Shown: positions 47,076 to 58,898 of the stretch, piece by piece
Position numbering within the stretch: position 1 is the stretch's first letter
How the letters are laid out: each line of letters opens with the position of its first letter
DNA from: Heliopora coerulea
Lineage: Eukaryota; Cnidaria; Anthozoa; Scleralcyonacea; Helioporidae
NCBI GenBank assembly: GCA_030142905.1
Contig: JASJOG010000329.1
Location: forward strand, 216,275-280,274
Reading direction: 5' to 3'
Length of the DNA stretch: 64,000 nucleotides
The notes under the pieces: generated by a model
Seen by the model: only the letters and a program-made list of their open reading frames with translations
What the model was told of the DNA's origin: nothing
Database searches by the model: none
Translations under genes and position numbers: made by a program

Positions 47076-47427
47076 TCTAGTTGACTTTATCACAGTCCCT
47101 TCATCATCAGGCGTTAGCTAAATCTGGAGTTAAACCAGGTTCATTGCTGTCATTAGTTGTCAAAAGGATAGACCGGAAGGCCATCCCAAAATGTTCTCCC
47201 TAGTAACAAAAGAACTGAATAAAGAAACATAGATGTTTAAAGGAAAAAACAACAACGCTACCTTACATTAGGTCACCAAAAACCTAACCTTGATTCAATC
47301 TTAAGTCTAATTGAAGCAGCTACCTCTAACGCTAACCCTTATTCTAATAGTGGCTGCCTTCTTGGATCCTCCTTATAGAAAATATAACTTAATGAAAAAT
47401 TTTTAAAATTAGGATATATGAACGAAC

Positions 47428-47515
47428 CTTGTTCTGCGGCCTTGTAGCATGGAAACTCTTTGTCAGAGATATTTCCTGGTAGATCGCTGTAGATTTCTTC
47501 ATCGGGTTCTTCCAT
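47428..47515 (-). CDS. Candidate first coding exon of the SSUH2-like gene
   Basis: ATG at 47515-47513, with an in-frame TGA a short distance upstream. Encodes MEEPDEEIYSDLPGNISDKE and nine more residues, then a donor-like CAAG|GTTCGT (phase 1). The acidic N-terminus and its position, about 0.9 kb after copy B on the same strand, suggest a gene start. The link to the downstream SSUH2 exons is inferred. Confidence 0.5.
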
Positions 47516-48029
47516 ACCTTTCTTCACTCCATCTTGGTTCACTTTTCACATCTGGTCAATCGTTTTTACATCGTAGTTTCATTCTGCGGAGAGCTGTAAG
47601 TTAGATATGAAACTTAGCGAAACATGGAGATGACAAAGACTGGCGTGCGATCAAGTCCACAAAGGTCGTGGAAATCAGCAAATGGAGAGTGCACATCTAA
47701 AGGACTGAATCTACTGAATATTTATAGGTTTCTAGTTTTTCAAGGAGAACGGCTGACGCGGTATAGAGCACTTTACATCAGATGTATTACTCTCCTATTG
47801 CCCTTCGGGTAAATCAGCTACGTGAAAATTACAAAATTTTCCTAATCTTTTCTTATCCACAACGGTTTACTCACGTAAAGATACCAAATATAGTTTTGGT
47901 ATCTTTAAACAACTATTGGCTTAAGACAGTAGCATAGCTTTCGCCCACCTCTGTTGAAAACGACAGTTCATTTTTCTCACAAATTTCAAAATATAGACCA
48001 TTTAGACATTTTCGCCAAATTATTTAAAA

Positions 48030-48275
48030 GGCATTAAATGGTAAAATACAAGATAAAAGTTTATGTACAAACGTCTTGGAACATAAAGTTCATCATCAAA
48101 TTGAACCTGGGAATACAAATTTGTGATTTTAAACAATGCAGTCGTGTGTACTTCGTGCACGGTATAAAAACACCAATTTGTATTCCCAGGTTCAACCTGA
48201 TGATGAACTTTATGTTCAAACATGTTTGTATAAAAATTTTTATCTTGTATTTTACCTTTTAATGCACAGACCATT
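48030..48275. repeat. Palindromic MITE-like element between the two genes
   Basis: Inverted arms of about 100 bp (GCATTAAATGGTAAAATACAAGATAAAA...; TTGAACCTGGGAATACAAATT and inverse) with a 40-60 bp centre. The plus strand reads CTGATGATGAACtttatGTTCAAAC at 48197-48221, a hammerhead-like hairpin. Confidence 0.85.
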
Positions 48276-48392
48276 TACTGTTTCAGTTAACATGAGGTCG
48301 TATCTTACCTTCTAAAATTTGTGATTTCCTCCCTCCTAATCCGCATTCAGAGCGCAGTTTAACATTGAAATAACTCCAGCAAGCACGCTATG

Positions 48393-48398
48393 TTTATT
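48393..48398 (-). terminator. Candidate polyadenylation signal overlapping the stop codon
   Basis: AATAAA begins with the last base of the TGA stop. If used, the 3' UTR would be only about 20-30 nt. A later signal is possible. Confidence 0.4.
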
Positions 48399-48480
48399 CA
48401 GATGAAGAGTTTAAGTAGAACACCAATGATTAATATAGCAAATCCCATCAGTAAAGCCCAGAGCAAAAACCTGCTCTTGT
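48398..48480 (-). CDS. ROCO copy B exon 6 (C-terminal membrane anchor)
   Basis: Acceptor TTCCTTTCTTTTAG then DKSRFLLWALLMGFAILIIG and VLLKLFI, stop TGA 48400-48398. A single hydrophobic segment of about 20 residues with a basic residue before it and only a few residues after: a tail-anchor topology, with LRR, GTPase and phosphorylase domains in the cytosol. The stop overlaps AATAAA (48398-48393). Confidence 0.82.
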
Positions 48481-51400
48481 CTAAAAGAAAGGAACCAAAA
48501 AGAAGTCACGAAAAAGTTTAAATAATCTCATGTGAATGCAGCCAAACAGTTTATCACAATGACTATGTACTAACCGCAAAGCAAGGAAAAGCTAAAAATG
48601 TTTATCAAAACTTTAATATAATAATTGATATAGTAGAAAATGGAGTAGAGTAGAACCGAAATGACTTTGCCGTAGTCTCATATAATACAAAGATTTTGAT
48701 GTTGTTGTTGTTGTTGTTGTTGTTGTTGTCATTGTTGTCATTTCCATCTGGTCAAGTTGTGTTCATTTTTCCATTGTCAGTAAAACTCTGAACAACATAC
48801 ATACTCCAACCCGCAACCTTCTGAATGGTACCAAACAATTGAGCCCACTGATCTATATATATGATCTATATATATACAGTACATTGTATATTGGTCAGTG
48901 ATTGCGCAACTGAAACTCAGGGGGAAGAGCAAGGTTGCGGTGTTTAAACCTGGGGCGAGTCGACTGAGTATTAATGGATTGATGTTTAGAGCGTCTGGTC
49001 AGCATTCAGAGGGTCACGGGCTCGATTCCGGCCTGAAGCTCAGAGCTTTTCTGAGGGTTGATAGCTTAACAAATGCAGCTTGAGCTGTAACAGTATCAAG
49101 CAGCAATTACTGACATAACAAAAATATAAAGATCGTCTACTATCCATATCAATAAGCGTCATTTAATCTTTCCTAAAGTGGCTCATGAAAAAATTAGTGA
49201 TCATTGACATTAATTTTACCTGTTTCCCTATGGTGCAAGTTCATCCCTTGATAATTGAGCCAATCCTTCAAAACATTCGGCTCTTTCAAGATATGCTTAA
49301 CAACTGACGCTGCCATAACACTTGCAAAACGTTTCCGCTCTTTAGTTTCTGGTTCACTACCATCGGCATAATGAGAGATTCCTTTAACGACAACCCATTC
49401 TACTTCACATTCAAAAGCTGCAGCATATACCCCTGAAAAAAAACGCCTTGTATAAAAACCTTCACAGTAGCTGAGCACGTGGTTGTTGAGACATAACTAA
49501 GGTATCAAGAGCAAGACTATTTTTACTGGGTTAACCCACCAATGAAGGAAAATCAGTATATAATTCGCTGTGTCTGTGAACATTTTCCCGTCTCCGAAAT
49601 AGTCTTTCCTTTTATTCGCATTCTTTCACCCATTTGCTTCCGCAGTTTGGCTTAAATTGTGATGTCTGAAAATGTATAAGTGGTACCAGTACAGACCAAA
49701 AGGAACAACTGATACAGTTTCTTTCTAACTGTATTTCGCCTACAAATTGTACTACTTCACCCCATTCGGTTCCTGTAAACCAAAAAAATCAGTGCGGGAA
49801 CCAAGTTCGCGTTCACGTTGCATTATTACCGTTATTGATGGCACTTTAAATAAGCGAAGTAAATGGTCAAAAACACATCCGGAAAGCTGACATTCAATTT
49901 TGATGTCAAATTAGCTTGGTTTGCTACAGACAGAAACCTACAACCACATGGCGCGAATTCCTTACGTCATATCCACGTACATTGGTTTTTATACATGTAG
50001 GAACCACGTAATTTCCTCAGATTGGATTGCCGACAGAGTGTGGTTAGCGGGTCAATATTTTAGTGGCCTGGAACGCTCAAGGGACTTGGATCGTATGCGG
50101 CTCAGAACCGACCCATAAAGAGCCCCAATTCCCTTTGTACAGGGGCAAACAAGGAACGGGGCATGTGTGGAGTAAAGATGGTCCCACCATACACTTTTTG
50201 CCCCAGCCTCATTAGCGGCTCACGGCGGCATCGTGATAACTGACTTTAGTTTTTTCTTCACTAACCAATAACTGACTTCAGTTTTCCTATGGCACCGAGA
50301 AATATCAAACCATTGGCTTGTGTGATCCACCTCTGTTTTCAACTTTGGCAGATTACACAAACCTTGGCGTTGGTAATTCTCGCTGTCATATTCAACCTCA
50401 TGCACGCACTGTTAAAATGCTTAACTTGCTCATATCTCCTCACCTTGCCCTTCAGGTTCGATTGCAGTAGCTTCAGGAAACTGTTTAAGAAGTTCTTCAC
50501 TTTCTTTAGGGCAATTCTCCAGCTCTGGGCCAGTTAAAATTACTGCATCGCGATGGACCTTCACTTCACGGGATTTTGGATCTTTCATTGGTGGTTTCCA
50601 ACCGTCGGCAGCGTATTTGATAAGATCTCCAATATTCTTACTTACATTTAATATGTTACCAAGCCACTGTGGTCGATCGTTGATGGTTTTCTTGTCTGCA
50701 TATGTAGTAAGTTTTGAAGATATGACCACATCTCCGACTTTTGTCTTCTCTTTCTTCAGCCCGCCACAACACCCTACATCAAACAGAACTTTCGGTTTCA
50801 AAATTTCGATAGCAGTTCTCGCAACATTCTGCGCGCCACTGACTTGTGTGGAGCCACGACCACATCTAACCAAACATGTTTTCACTTTCCTCACGCCATC
50901 ACCAATTTCTCCAAAGTATACTATTCCGAGACCTTTGATGGAGCTACTAAAGCCATTATTGAGATACGTATAGCAACTCAACAATTCCTCGTCGTCCACA
51001 GTCAACAACAGGACATCTGCAGGGATCTGTATACGTTCCCAGGGTTTGTAGGGTACCTGTAAGTCTTTCAGCTCCAGAACTGCAACGCTTAGTTCTGGAA
51101 GATCTTCAAAAGGCTTTGACGGTCGCACGGTTGCTACAACGTTGCAAAAAAGTATTAACAAACAATTCCTTTAAATCTTTGAACAGTTAACAAGTAGAAA
51201 TACAGGACGTAAAAGCTCAAAAAGTCCTTTAACTCTTGAAACTTTGTTTGCTTTAACGACGTTCCTCTCTTCCAGGCAAGAATAAAGAAAAATAATCAAA
51301 TGTTAAAAATCGTTTCACATACCGATTAAAAAACGGGTTTAACCTTTCCTGTCTTAGACATCTCCCCTTGACGAGTAAAAATGTCTGGCGATAGCCAGAG

Positions 51401-54400
51401 CAAAATTAAAAAGTCGTGTAGGGAACGGGAAGGGTTAAAAAAAGATATAATTATTAAATGAGTTTGGTTCATTCCTTCATAGTTTTTCGCGACATTTTCT
51501 TTCTTCCATTTCAAGCTTTTCGTTCATTACTTGTCTTTTCGAATTGTTTCATGAACGTTTGAATGCTTGGCTAGCATTCACAAATTCAATCCTTTTCTTT
51601 ACAACAGTCATTACGTGGAAACCAATATCACTGCTTTACATTAATTTGTTATTAGGGATTTTTTAAAGGGAAAAAAGTATCCGTAATTCTTCTTCATCTG
51701 CCTCAGGACCAGCTTTGAAAGTTTCCTGCCAAAACTTCCCTGTGTACCCAAAAACTACAGACAAGTACGAAGCCGATGTTCAAATATAGTTCGTCATTTT
51801 ACACAAATTTACGGGTACGTGTTCGACAGTTACAAAGTTTGTTAAAATCTAACATGTGAAAAAAAACAAATTATGTTTACCTGAACTTTTAGTTGTACTC
51901 GTTTCTTTCTTAAATGCTTCCACTACCTCTGTATAAGATGAGAAAGGAGAATATAAGTACGACTTTTCGGAAATTTTTAATTTGTCTTAATAAATGTGTT
52001 TTTTGCTTTGTGAGCAAAGACTACGAAATGTGATCCTCAAGTATGGCAAATAACAAAATCTCCTTGAAATTTTACAATTTGAATATGGTCAACTACTCTC
52101 GTTTTACTTTGGAACTTGCAGGTGTTCTGAATAAAGGTTATAACAGAAAAATTCACGTGGAACATACAGAATACAAAAATCTTGGACCGGGAGAATAAGT
52201 CCGTTGAAACGCTAAAAGGGGCCAACCGAGAGAGTTGCATTATGCAAAACTGAAAATTTACAAAATGATAACGAAACAACACATTAGACTGATATCTCGG
52301 AGAAAGTTTGAAGGAAATTTTCACCATGAGAAATACTTAAAATATAAACCCAACGTTTCAATACTTGAGTCAGTGTTATCATCAGGGGTGAATGTCTTCG
52401 TCGACAGCAGCTTTATTTATATCAGTGTTGATATATTAACGTCAGTCGGGGTTGATTGTTGTCTGCCGTCTGCGTGTATCAAGGAATAGATCTCATTCAC
52501 CTCTGTTAGTTGCGTCTATAATTCTATTTGTGTGCCTCGACTTTTGCCAAGCTCTCCTCAAACCACTGGGGTCGGATGTAAGAAAATGTGGCATGTCTTC
52601 TCCTTTTATATCCTCAACTCAGAACACTTGATAATCTCGAAGTAAAACCGAAGTTGCAACAACTTTCATTATGTCATCTACAATACGTCCGCTTACCACT
52701 AACATTTAGTTGACAGAACTATGTCATTAAGACTTAATTTCCCACACGCGAGATTTAAAAAAAAACTTATGAAAAGATTACAGAAATCTTACAAAAGATA
52801 TACCTGTAGGAGGAAAGACCCATTTCACTTTAACTGGGACACCTTTAGCTTTACAGACAACTGTTTTGTTGTAGCTGTTTGGTGCCTTCAAAAGCCTCTG
52901 GAAGTCCATTTCGTGATGACACTCGTTGCACTGGTGACATTTATTGTAAATTGAGTACCGAAGTTCAGGCCACAATTCTCTCACCATGTTTGCAAAGATC
53001 TCGTGAAGATGTATGACAGCTTTCCACAGGCTGTTTATTTGGCCACTCTTCGCAATCCTAGTTGTAAATTCAATCGTGTCCTTTGGGAAACTATGCTTCG
53101 TTACGCAGAATTTCACCTCGTCTGCTTCCTCAATGTCATAAACTCCAAAGAATCCTTCCTTCCAGTGAAACATGTAGTCCGAACCTTCATGGGAACGGAC
53201 CATTTGCCGTTCAAATAGGCCAACAGGAACTCTACTGCAAAATTTGTACACGCTTTTTGCTTCGAAATTCTCTTCAGGAGTATTTTCTGGCCATGTCTCA
53301 TCAAGAACACTAGGACGAGCCTTTGGCATAAGTGCTGGGATTAATATGTTTCTCTTGCCGATTTCTTTTCCTTCAATCTCGGCCTCTTTCACCGTCATCT
53401 TATATCCCACGTCAAAATAATAAAGCAGAGGAGCAAGCTTCTTAAAGTCACTTTCTTCAGGAACTGCATCATACCAAATGCATCGTAAGAGAGACTCCGA
53501 AAGTAATCCATGTTCAATCAATTCCTTCTTCTCGATTTCAAAGTTTACAGCGTCCACGTTGCAAATTTTGAAATCTTCTTTGTACCGAAGGTGAGAACAT
53601 AAATCGTGGTGAACGACATTCTTGATCAACATGATCAACCATTCAGGATCTGGAAACACAAAATTTCGAAGCTGTTCTACGCGTTCAAATCGTAAAACCT
53701 TTCCAAGAGTAACCAGATAATCAAGGACAGCGCGTAAAGTCGATTTTCTCTCAAAATCTTTTTCAAATTCTTTATGGTGATTACAAAACCAGTTTTCCAT
53801 CTCGTCAAATGTTAGGTATTGACGGCCTTTCCTTTCTTTCATTTCTTTTCTCAAGTCTGGCAATAGTTCTTCAATTTTCACCCATAATGATGGCAGAGTG
53901 GTATTCAGATGAGGAAACAAAACTGTGTCACTTCCAATTCGGAGCAGTTCCTGTCACAAAAAAATTACACCGTTTCTACCAGATACTTTCTAACAAAATG
54001 TATGATAGAAAACACACCAACGTGTGTCATTTTAACACAACTTTTGGGGGCCATTTTATTAGCCCACCCTAGAGTCAAGAAAACACATCTTAGTGTTTAA
54101 AATCCCCAGTACTGCCAAAGGGGGTAAGTGAGGTCAAATTGACCCAAGGCCCAAAAGAAATCAGCAGGCCCTGTTGGCTTGAAAGTACAACATTGAATTG
54201 AAATTTTCTATCATTGAAATAAAGGACTATTGCTCATGTGCCATCAGTGGTTCTTAATAAAATAAGATAATATGACAATATGATCATTTTCACATTCCAG
54301 TTTGGCAACTTCCATGTTCCACAGAAGGAAAGATAACATGCCATTAATGTGCGTGGTTCAACCTTGATGTAGTACCTTAGAGTATAGACAATATAAACTC

Positions 54401-57400
54401 ATCATTCATGGAATACTGAATTAACTGGATATGACAGAATGTTTGAGAAACCTGCTGTAAAATTTTGAGCTTTGTATTACCTGTATTTATTAATTTAAAT
54501 TTTGCATTGTTTTACTATTTCGTCTATTTCTTAAGTCCATACGGTGAGGTATTAGTGCATCACCATCAATTCATTGGGCAAATTAAATGTCTTGTAAAAA
54601 AATCCTTAAAATTAAAGAATACAAAGCTTCATTCTGCCTAATACTTAATGAGGTTAGTCAAAATAAATTTCAGCAGGGAGGACTACCAACTTCTCTACTT
54701 CTCCCCCATAGGGCCAGCACCAACTCTCAGCAGTATTGTGAAAAACAACACACCTTCGTATGTTACAAAACACAACATGAAAAGTTAAGAAACACACCTT
54801 GATACATTTCAAAACACACCTTTAAACAGCACACCTTGAGGTCACAGTACACCTTTTATCCAAAACAAGGACTGTAAAGTGCACATGACACACCTGTTAC
54901 ATTAACACTACCTTCAAAGAATAACACACTTTTCAAACAATACATCTTTGCCAGTTGGGTTGCCAAACTACAGGCCTTGTTGAACTGGAATTATGAGTCA
55001 AAGGCAAAGCATGCATGTTCTGTTTCATGTTTAAATTTTTTCCATACTCATACTCATTCAAATGGTTTTAAGAATAAAATTATCCTGCAGTAACTATGCA
55101 AGCAACTGTGATTCATGATTTCTACAAATGTGAAAAACAAGTTGACTCATGGCCCAAGACCAAATTAACAAGGTGGTAATGCCCTTTTCACAGACCTTTA
55201 CGTCAGTAGTGGTCTTTTTCTGGGAATTTCCTGAAAATTGAAGTTGATATTTTGTGTTTTGCTTTGGTTTTAGACTGATGATTTTGAGTTCAATGATAAA
55301 CATCATTTGAAAGTGCTTCTTGGAATTTTTTTTCACCAACCTTTGTAATCAACTCCTGGTAATGGCAAATACTGCAACCCTCCCAGAGTTACATGACCCA
55401 GTTGTAAACCATACTAACCAAGCTATCACTAATGAGCTTCCTGTGGCCTGTGAAACCAATATAGCTGCTGCTATCAAATCCAAACAAAACTTAAAATTAA
55501 CACACCAACTAACACATCCATCACCACCCATATTCCATGAAGTAGACAACTATTTGCTAAACAAAACATCTTTTAGTAAGCTGTGCTATATAACACACCT
55601 TAAGTTGCAACGAACATCTCATCATTTATTTATTTACATGTAGCTTAAGGTGTGTAGAATAGCAATATGGAATGTGTGTTAAATTTCACACCTGAAGGTG
55701 CTTTAACTTAAACACCTTAGTTGGTCTGAAAAAGGGTTGCCAATGTATGTAGAAAACCACATCAAGGCATGTTCAAAACTCACCATGGTGTGTATGGAAA
55801 ACGCACCTTAAGATCTGTTTCATAACACAGTTTTTACGGTGAGCGTAATTTTGAACAATAACTTTTGCTAAAATGTCTAGATAAGAAAACAAGACCGTGT
55901 CACTTACACTTTTGAGCATGGATTCCCCATGTATTTCTACCGCAGATGCAATGGCAATTACTGTTTCCGAGTTAGAGGGGCAATTTTCCTGATCTAATGC
56001 AGACACAAGGCTGTTGGGGAGTACCGGCCTCTTTCTTGTTGCTAACTCAAGCTTGTCAATTCGACTGCTGTTGTAAGGATCCGTATTATCAATCTGCTCT
56101 TTATCCCTTTTTATTGCCGCTATATCAGCAGTTTCTTGTTTGGTGATTTCTTTCAGCATATGCTCACATCTATCTTTCACACTGCTTTCTTTAACTAGGT
56201 CAGATTTTGTTGCAGCCGCCATTATTACTGGCCGCAGTACAATGCTCTTTAACTCATCAATCCACTTGCCAGCATTTTCGTGATATGATTTATCAGTCAT
56301 TTCATACGCTGACAAATCTACAACCAAAAGAAACAGGCAATGTTCTTCAACGAAGTAATGGCTTATACTTTGGTACTCCATATGACCACCGAAGTCCCAC
56401 ATTTCTAGTTCAAGATCTTCATTCGTTGGATCAGGAAACCACTTTCTAATCTCAACACCTTCAGTCCTCTCTTCTGGTTCTGTCAACTTTGACTGTCCCA
56501 TCAATAAACTGTTAATCAAACTCGTCTTTCCAGCACCAGAATTTCCAATCACCTGCACTCTAAGCCGTTTAGAGTGAACCGTACCGAACTTGGCAATATC
56601 TTTGAAATATTTCAGTATGGCACGAGGCTTGTCGCAGATAACTTGTGGTGGCTTACCTAGCACATTGTCTTCAAGGTTAAATTTCACATTGTTGTTGATT
56701 AAGGTGGTAAAACGTTCAGGTAATTCTTTTAGTTTGTTTGAACTCATATCCAACTCGACGAGATTAGGAAGTTCAAAGACATCATTTGGTACATGATCGA
56801 TTCCACAGTTGTTTAACCGTATTTCTCTCAGTTGTGATGTAGTTTGGATGGAAAATCCTTTGTCACCAAAATTATTGAAGGAAAGGTACAGATCTTCTAA
56901 ACTAATGCAATTTTCCAGTCCATCCGGGATCTTTTCAAGACCACACCAGCTCATATTCAGCTTCTTCAAATTCTTCAGTCCAGTAATAGAAAATGGCTGC
57001 TTACCAAGGTCAATGTTTCCCTCAAGGTTCAGATCTTCTAAACTAATGCAATTTTCCAGTCCATCCGGGAACTTTTTAAAACCACAGCCCCTCGTATTCA
57101 CCTTCTTCAAATTCTTCAATCCAGTTATAGAAAATGGCTGCTTCCCAAGGTTCCAGTTCCAGCTAAGGTCCAGATCCTCTATACTAATGCAATTTTCCAG
57201 TCCATCCGGAAATTTTTCAAGACCACAGTCAACCATATTCACCTTCTTCAAATTCTTCAGCCCAGTAATACAAAATGACTGCTTGCCAAGGTTGTTGTTC
57301 CCCCTAAAGTTCAGATCTTCTAAACTAATGCAATTTTCCAGTCCATCTGGGAACTTTTGAAGACCACAGTCAATCACATTCAGCTTCTTCAAATTCGGCA

Positions 57401-58898
57401 GTTCAGTAATAGAAAATGGCTGCTTGCCAAGGTTGCTGTTCCCCCTAAGATACAGACCTTCTAAACTAATGCAATTTTCCAGTCCATCAGGGAACATTTC
57501 AAGACCACAGTCAATCATATTCAGCTTCTTCAAATTCTTCAGTCCAGTAACAGAAAATGACTGCTTGCCAAGGTTGTTGTTTTCCCTAAGATTCAGATCT
57601 TCTAAACTAATGCAATTTTCCAGTCCATCTGGGAACTTTTCAAGACTACACTCACTCATATTGAGTTTCTTCAAATTCGTCAGTTTAGTAATAGAAAAAG
57701 GCTGCTTGCCAAGGTCGTTGTTCCCCCTAAGATACAGATCTTCTAAACTAATGCAATTTTCAAGTCCATCAGGGAATTTTTCAAGCCCGCATTTATCCAT
57801 ATACAGTTCTTTCAGATTCAACATTTTTGATACGGAAAATGGCTTGCCACGCAGGTTAGGATTTTTGTCAAGATTCAAAGCGTCTAAACTGATGAGATCT
57901 TCGAGTCCTTCTGGATAAGCACTTAATTTACAACTGAAAATAGTAAGTCGTTGTAATTTCACAAGCTCACGAACTGAAACTGATTGGTCCTGGAAATCAT
58001 TGAAATACAATCCAAGTACCTCCAGCTCTTTCATCGTGGTTATGGCCGAAGGAAAGTTCGTCAATCCGCAGTTGTACAGGACAAGTTTTCGTAGATTTAA
58101 AACACTGCATGATAACTTGAAATAATCACCTATTGGATCATCAAAAATGAATAAATCTTGAAAATTGTGTAGTTGATCCATTTCTGTTAGTAAAATCTTC
58201 TTTCCATCGGCACATAACAAGATCTTTTGAAGCTTTGACATATCCTTAAGAGAAATTTCGCGGTATTCTGATGGAACGTGAAGATGAATTAGTTCACTGT
58301 CTGACGTTTCTAGAGCAATATCGTGAAAAGAAATTTCAGGGAAACATTCGATGGACTTTCTTGAAGTTTTCCAATAAGAACCAACATTTACAGTTAACGT
58401 GTCTCCTGGTTCCCCACTCGCAATAATCAGTTCTTCTAAATCATTGACAGCGCCCCTGTGAAGACGATCAATTACACCAGTTTCATAATGTCTCAGAGTC
58501 AGTCGCTGCAATTTCTCCTTACTTGAAGGGAAAAGTATATCTTGGATCAATACTTTACATCGTATGTCCAGACGAATTAGACCATGTTGATTAGTTTCGA
58601 ACTGGCAGGTCTTCCACAAGTATTTGTTGTATTCAAATCTTTTGTAACGGTTGTCGTCCCTGCACTCGTCAAATGCGGTTATTGAAACATGGCGACTCAA
58701 ATTACCGATGCTATTTTCCAGCAACTTAGGCACACTTCGATGGAAAAGCAGAATTTTCTTCACTTGTGGATTGTTTAAAACTTCGGAAGGAATAAACTCT
58801 TCCGAAAGACTTGTAGCTCTTAGGTCAATCACTTGTTCTTCACTCCGATCATTGTTTGAACACTTGAAAACGTTTGGAGTCAAAGAACTGTCGCCCAT
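48398..58898 (-). CDS. ROCO copy B: LRR-Roc-COR-PNP-TM protein (six exons, 1723 aa)
   Basis: Model: 58898-55908, 53950-52804, 51928-51881, 51133-50444, 49432-49220, 48480-48398. All introns are GT..AG; phases 0,1,1,1,1 agree at every junction and the sum is 5172 nt (1723 codons plus TGA). Domains: unknown N-terminus and irregular LRRs (1-365), seven 47-residue LRR pairs (about 369-675), further LRRs, Roc GTPase (P-loop near 784, DFGGH, TKSD near 897), COR (about 998-1380), nucleoside phosphorylase/MTAN-like domain (about 1400-1690) with VGCCGG, KVGDVVIS and EPEGQGVYAA, and a 20-residue hydrophobic C-terminus. GTP-dependent dimer switching is known for ROCO proteins. The phosphorylase domain would act on nucleosides or nucleotides. 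A receptor or cell-death role is inferred. Confidence 0.85.
48698..48729. repeat. (TTG)n microsatellite
   Basis: About ten TTG units on the plus strand in copy B intron 5. Confidence 0.95.
48955..49065 (+). mobile_element. Diverged tRNA-like SINE fragment
   Basis: GTTTAGAGCGTCTGGTCAG...CGGGCTCGATTCC..CCTGAAGCTCAGAGCTTTTCTGAG is a diverged version of the SINE head and tail seen three times at 11.2-11.9 kb. Lies in copy B intron 5. Confidence 0.65.
49220..49432 (-). CDS. ROCO copy B exon 5 (phosphorylase domain C-terminal part)
   Basis: Acceptor GTTTTTTTTCAG, donor ACAG|GTAAAA. Completes the domain: GVYAAAFECEVEWVVVKGIS, then HYADGSEPETKERKRFASVM with ASVVKHIL. MTAN enzymes have I-S-D-x-A-D here, and the first Asp is catalytic; this protein reads I-S-H-Y-A-D. 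Confidence 0.9.
50444..51133 (-). CDS. ROCO copy B exon 4 (phosphorylase domain, main part)
   Basis: Acceptor TTTTTTGCAACGTTGTAG, donor CAAG|GTGAGG. Contains PADVLLLTVDDEELLSCYTY, RCGRGSTQVSGAQN, LFDVGCCGGLKKEKTKVGDV (phosphate/ribose-loop and family signature of the PNP/UDP/MTAN superfamily) and, at the end, ATAIEPEGQ (the A-x-x-x-E-M-E ribose-binding motif with Pro for Met). Eukaryotic homologues of this domain are often joined to signalling modules. Confidence 0.9.
51881..51928 (-). CDS. ROCO copy B exon 3 (48-bp linker exon)
   Basis: Acceptor CATCTTATACAG, donor TTCAG|GTAAAC. Reads VVEAFKKETSTTKSS between split codons. Entry and exit phases both match neighbours, which is the main support for so short an exon. 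Flexible Ser/Thr/Lys linker between COR and phosphorylase domain. Confidence 0.7.
51929..52803 (-). other. Copy B intron 2
   Basis: 875 bp. Holds a hammerhead-like hairpin motif (52354-52386, minus strand: CTGATGA, imperfect stem, GAAAC) in a repeat-like stretch at about 52280-52500. No further exon seen. Confidence 0.6.
52804..53950 (-). CDS. ROCO copy B exon 2 (COR domain)
   Basis: Acceptor TTTTTTTGTGACAG before 53950, donor CTACAG|GTATAT at 52803. Encodes ELLRIGSDTVLFPHLNTTLP then SLWVKIEELL: the P-x-x-W start of COR domains. LTFDEMENWF, LGKVLRFERVEQLRNFVFPD and PEWLIMLIKNVVHHD follow, the winged-helix-like part of COR with the PxWL motif. Near the end is a cysteine cluster (CHQCNECH). 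COR is the dimerisation device of ROCO proteins. Confidence 0.88.
53951..55907 (-). other. Copy B intron 1
   Basis: 1957 bp between phase-0 junctions. Most of it (54110-55907) aligns with copy A 1-1783, including the scattered ACACCT motifs (about 54745-54930 and 55590-55715). The conserved intron shows that the duplication copied genomic DNA, not mRNA. Confidence 0.85.
55908..58898 (-). CDS. ROCO copy B exon 1 (LRR + Roc)
   Basis: 997 codons from ATG 58898-58896, equivalent to the copy A start. LRR units carry LEKFPDGLENCISLEDL with far more divergence than in copy A. Roc motifs GNSGAGKTS, DFGGH and TKSD are intact. Donor AAAAGT|GTAAGT at 55907, the same site as in copy A. The acidic triplet run of copy A is absent. 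Confidence 0.92.
56880..57800 (-). repeat. Seven-unit 141-bp LRR array in copy B
   Basis: The CCATC(C/A)(G)GG box occurs from 56920 to 57766 (846 bp, six periods of 141), hence seven units. Units differ in framework as well as in surface residues (LTNLKKLNMSECS, LPNLKKLNVIDCG, LKKVNTRGCGFKK), so this array is older and not homogenised. Confidence 0.92.

Larger units (their letters stand above)
33479..47515 (-). pseudogene. SSUH2-like locus (span), probably non-functional or incomplete
   Basis: Exon order 47515-47428, (missing exon or exons), 40739-40687, 36527-36458, 35494-35365, 34513-34453, 33603-33479, with consecutive phases agreeing from the 40.7-kb exon onward. SSUH2 proteins end in a DnaJ-like cysteine cluster (CxxCxGxG) and a conserved tail; I find neither below 33479. 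With the in-frame TGA this argues for decay, though an unseen exon or an error in the sequence would rescue it. Introns carry nested transposable elements. Confidence 0.6.

Noticed and set aside
48301..48325. Three-base micro-exon (TTTTAG|AAG|GTAAGA on the minus strand) after copy B exon 6
   Set aside because: Exon 6 already ends in a stop codon; the junction-like string can occur by chance.
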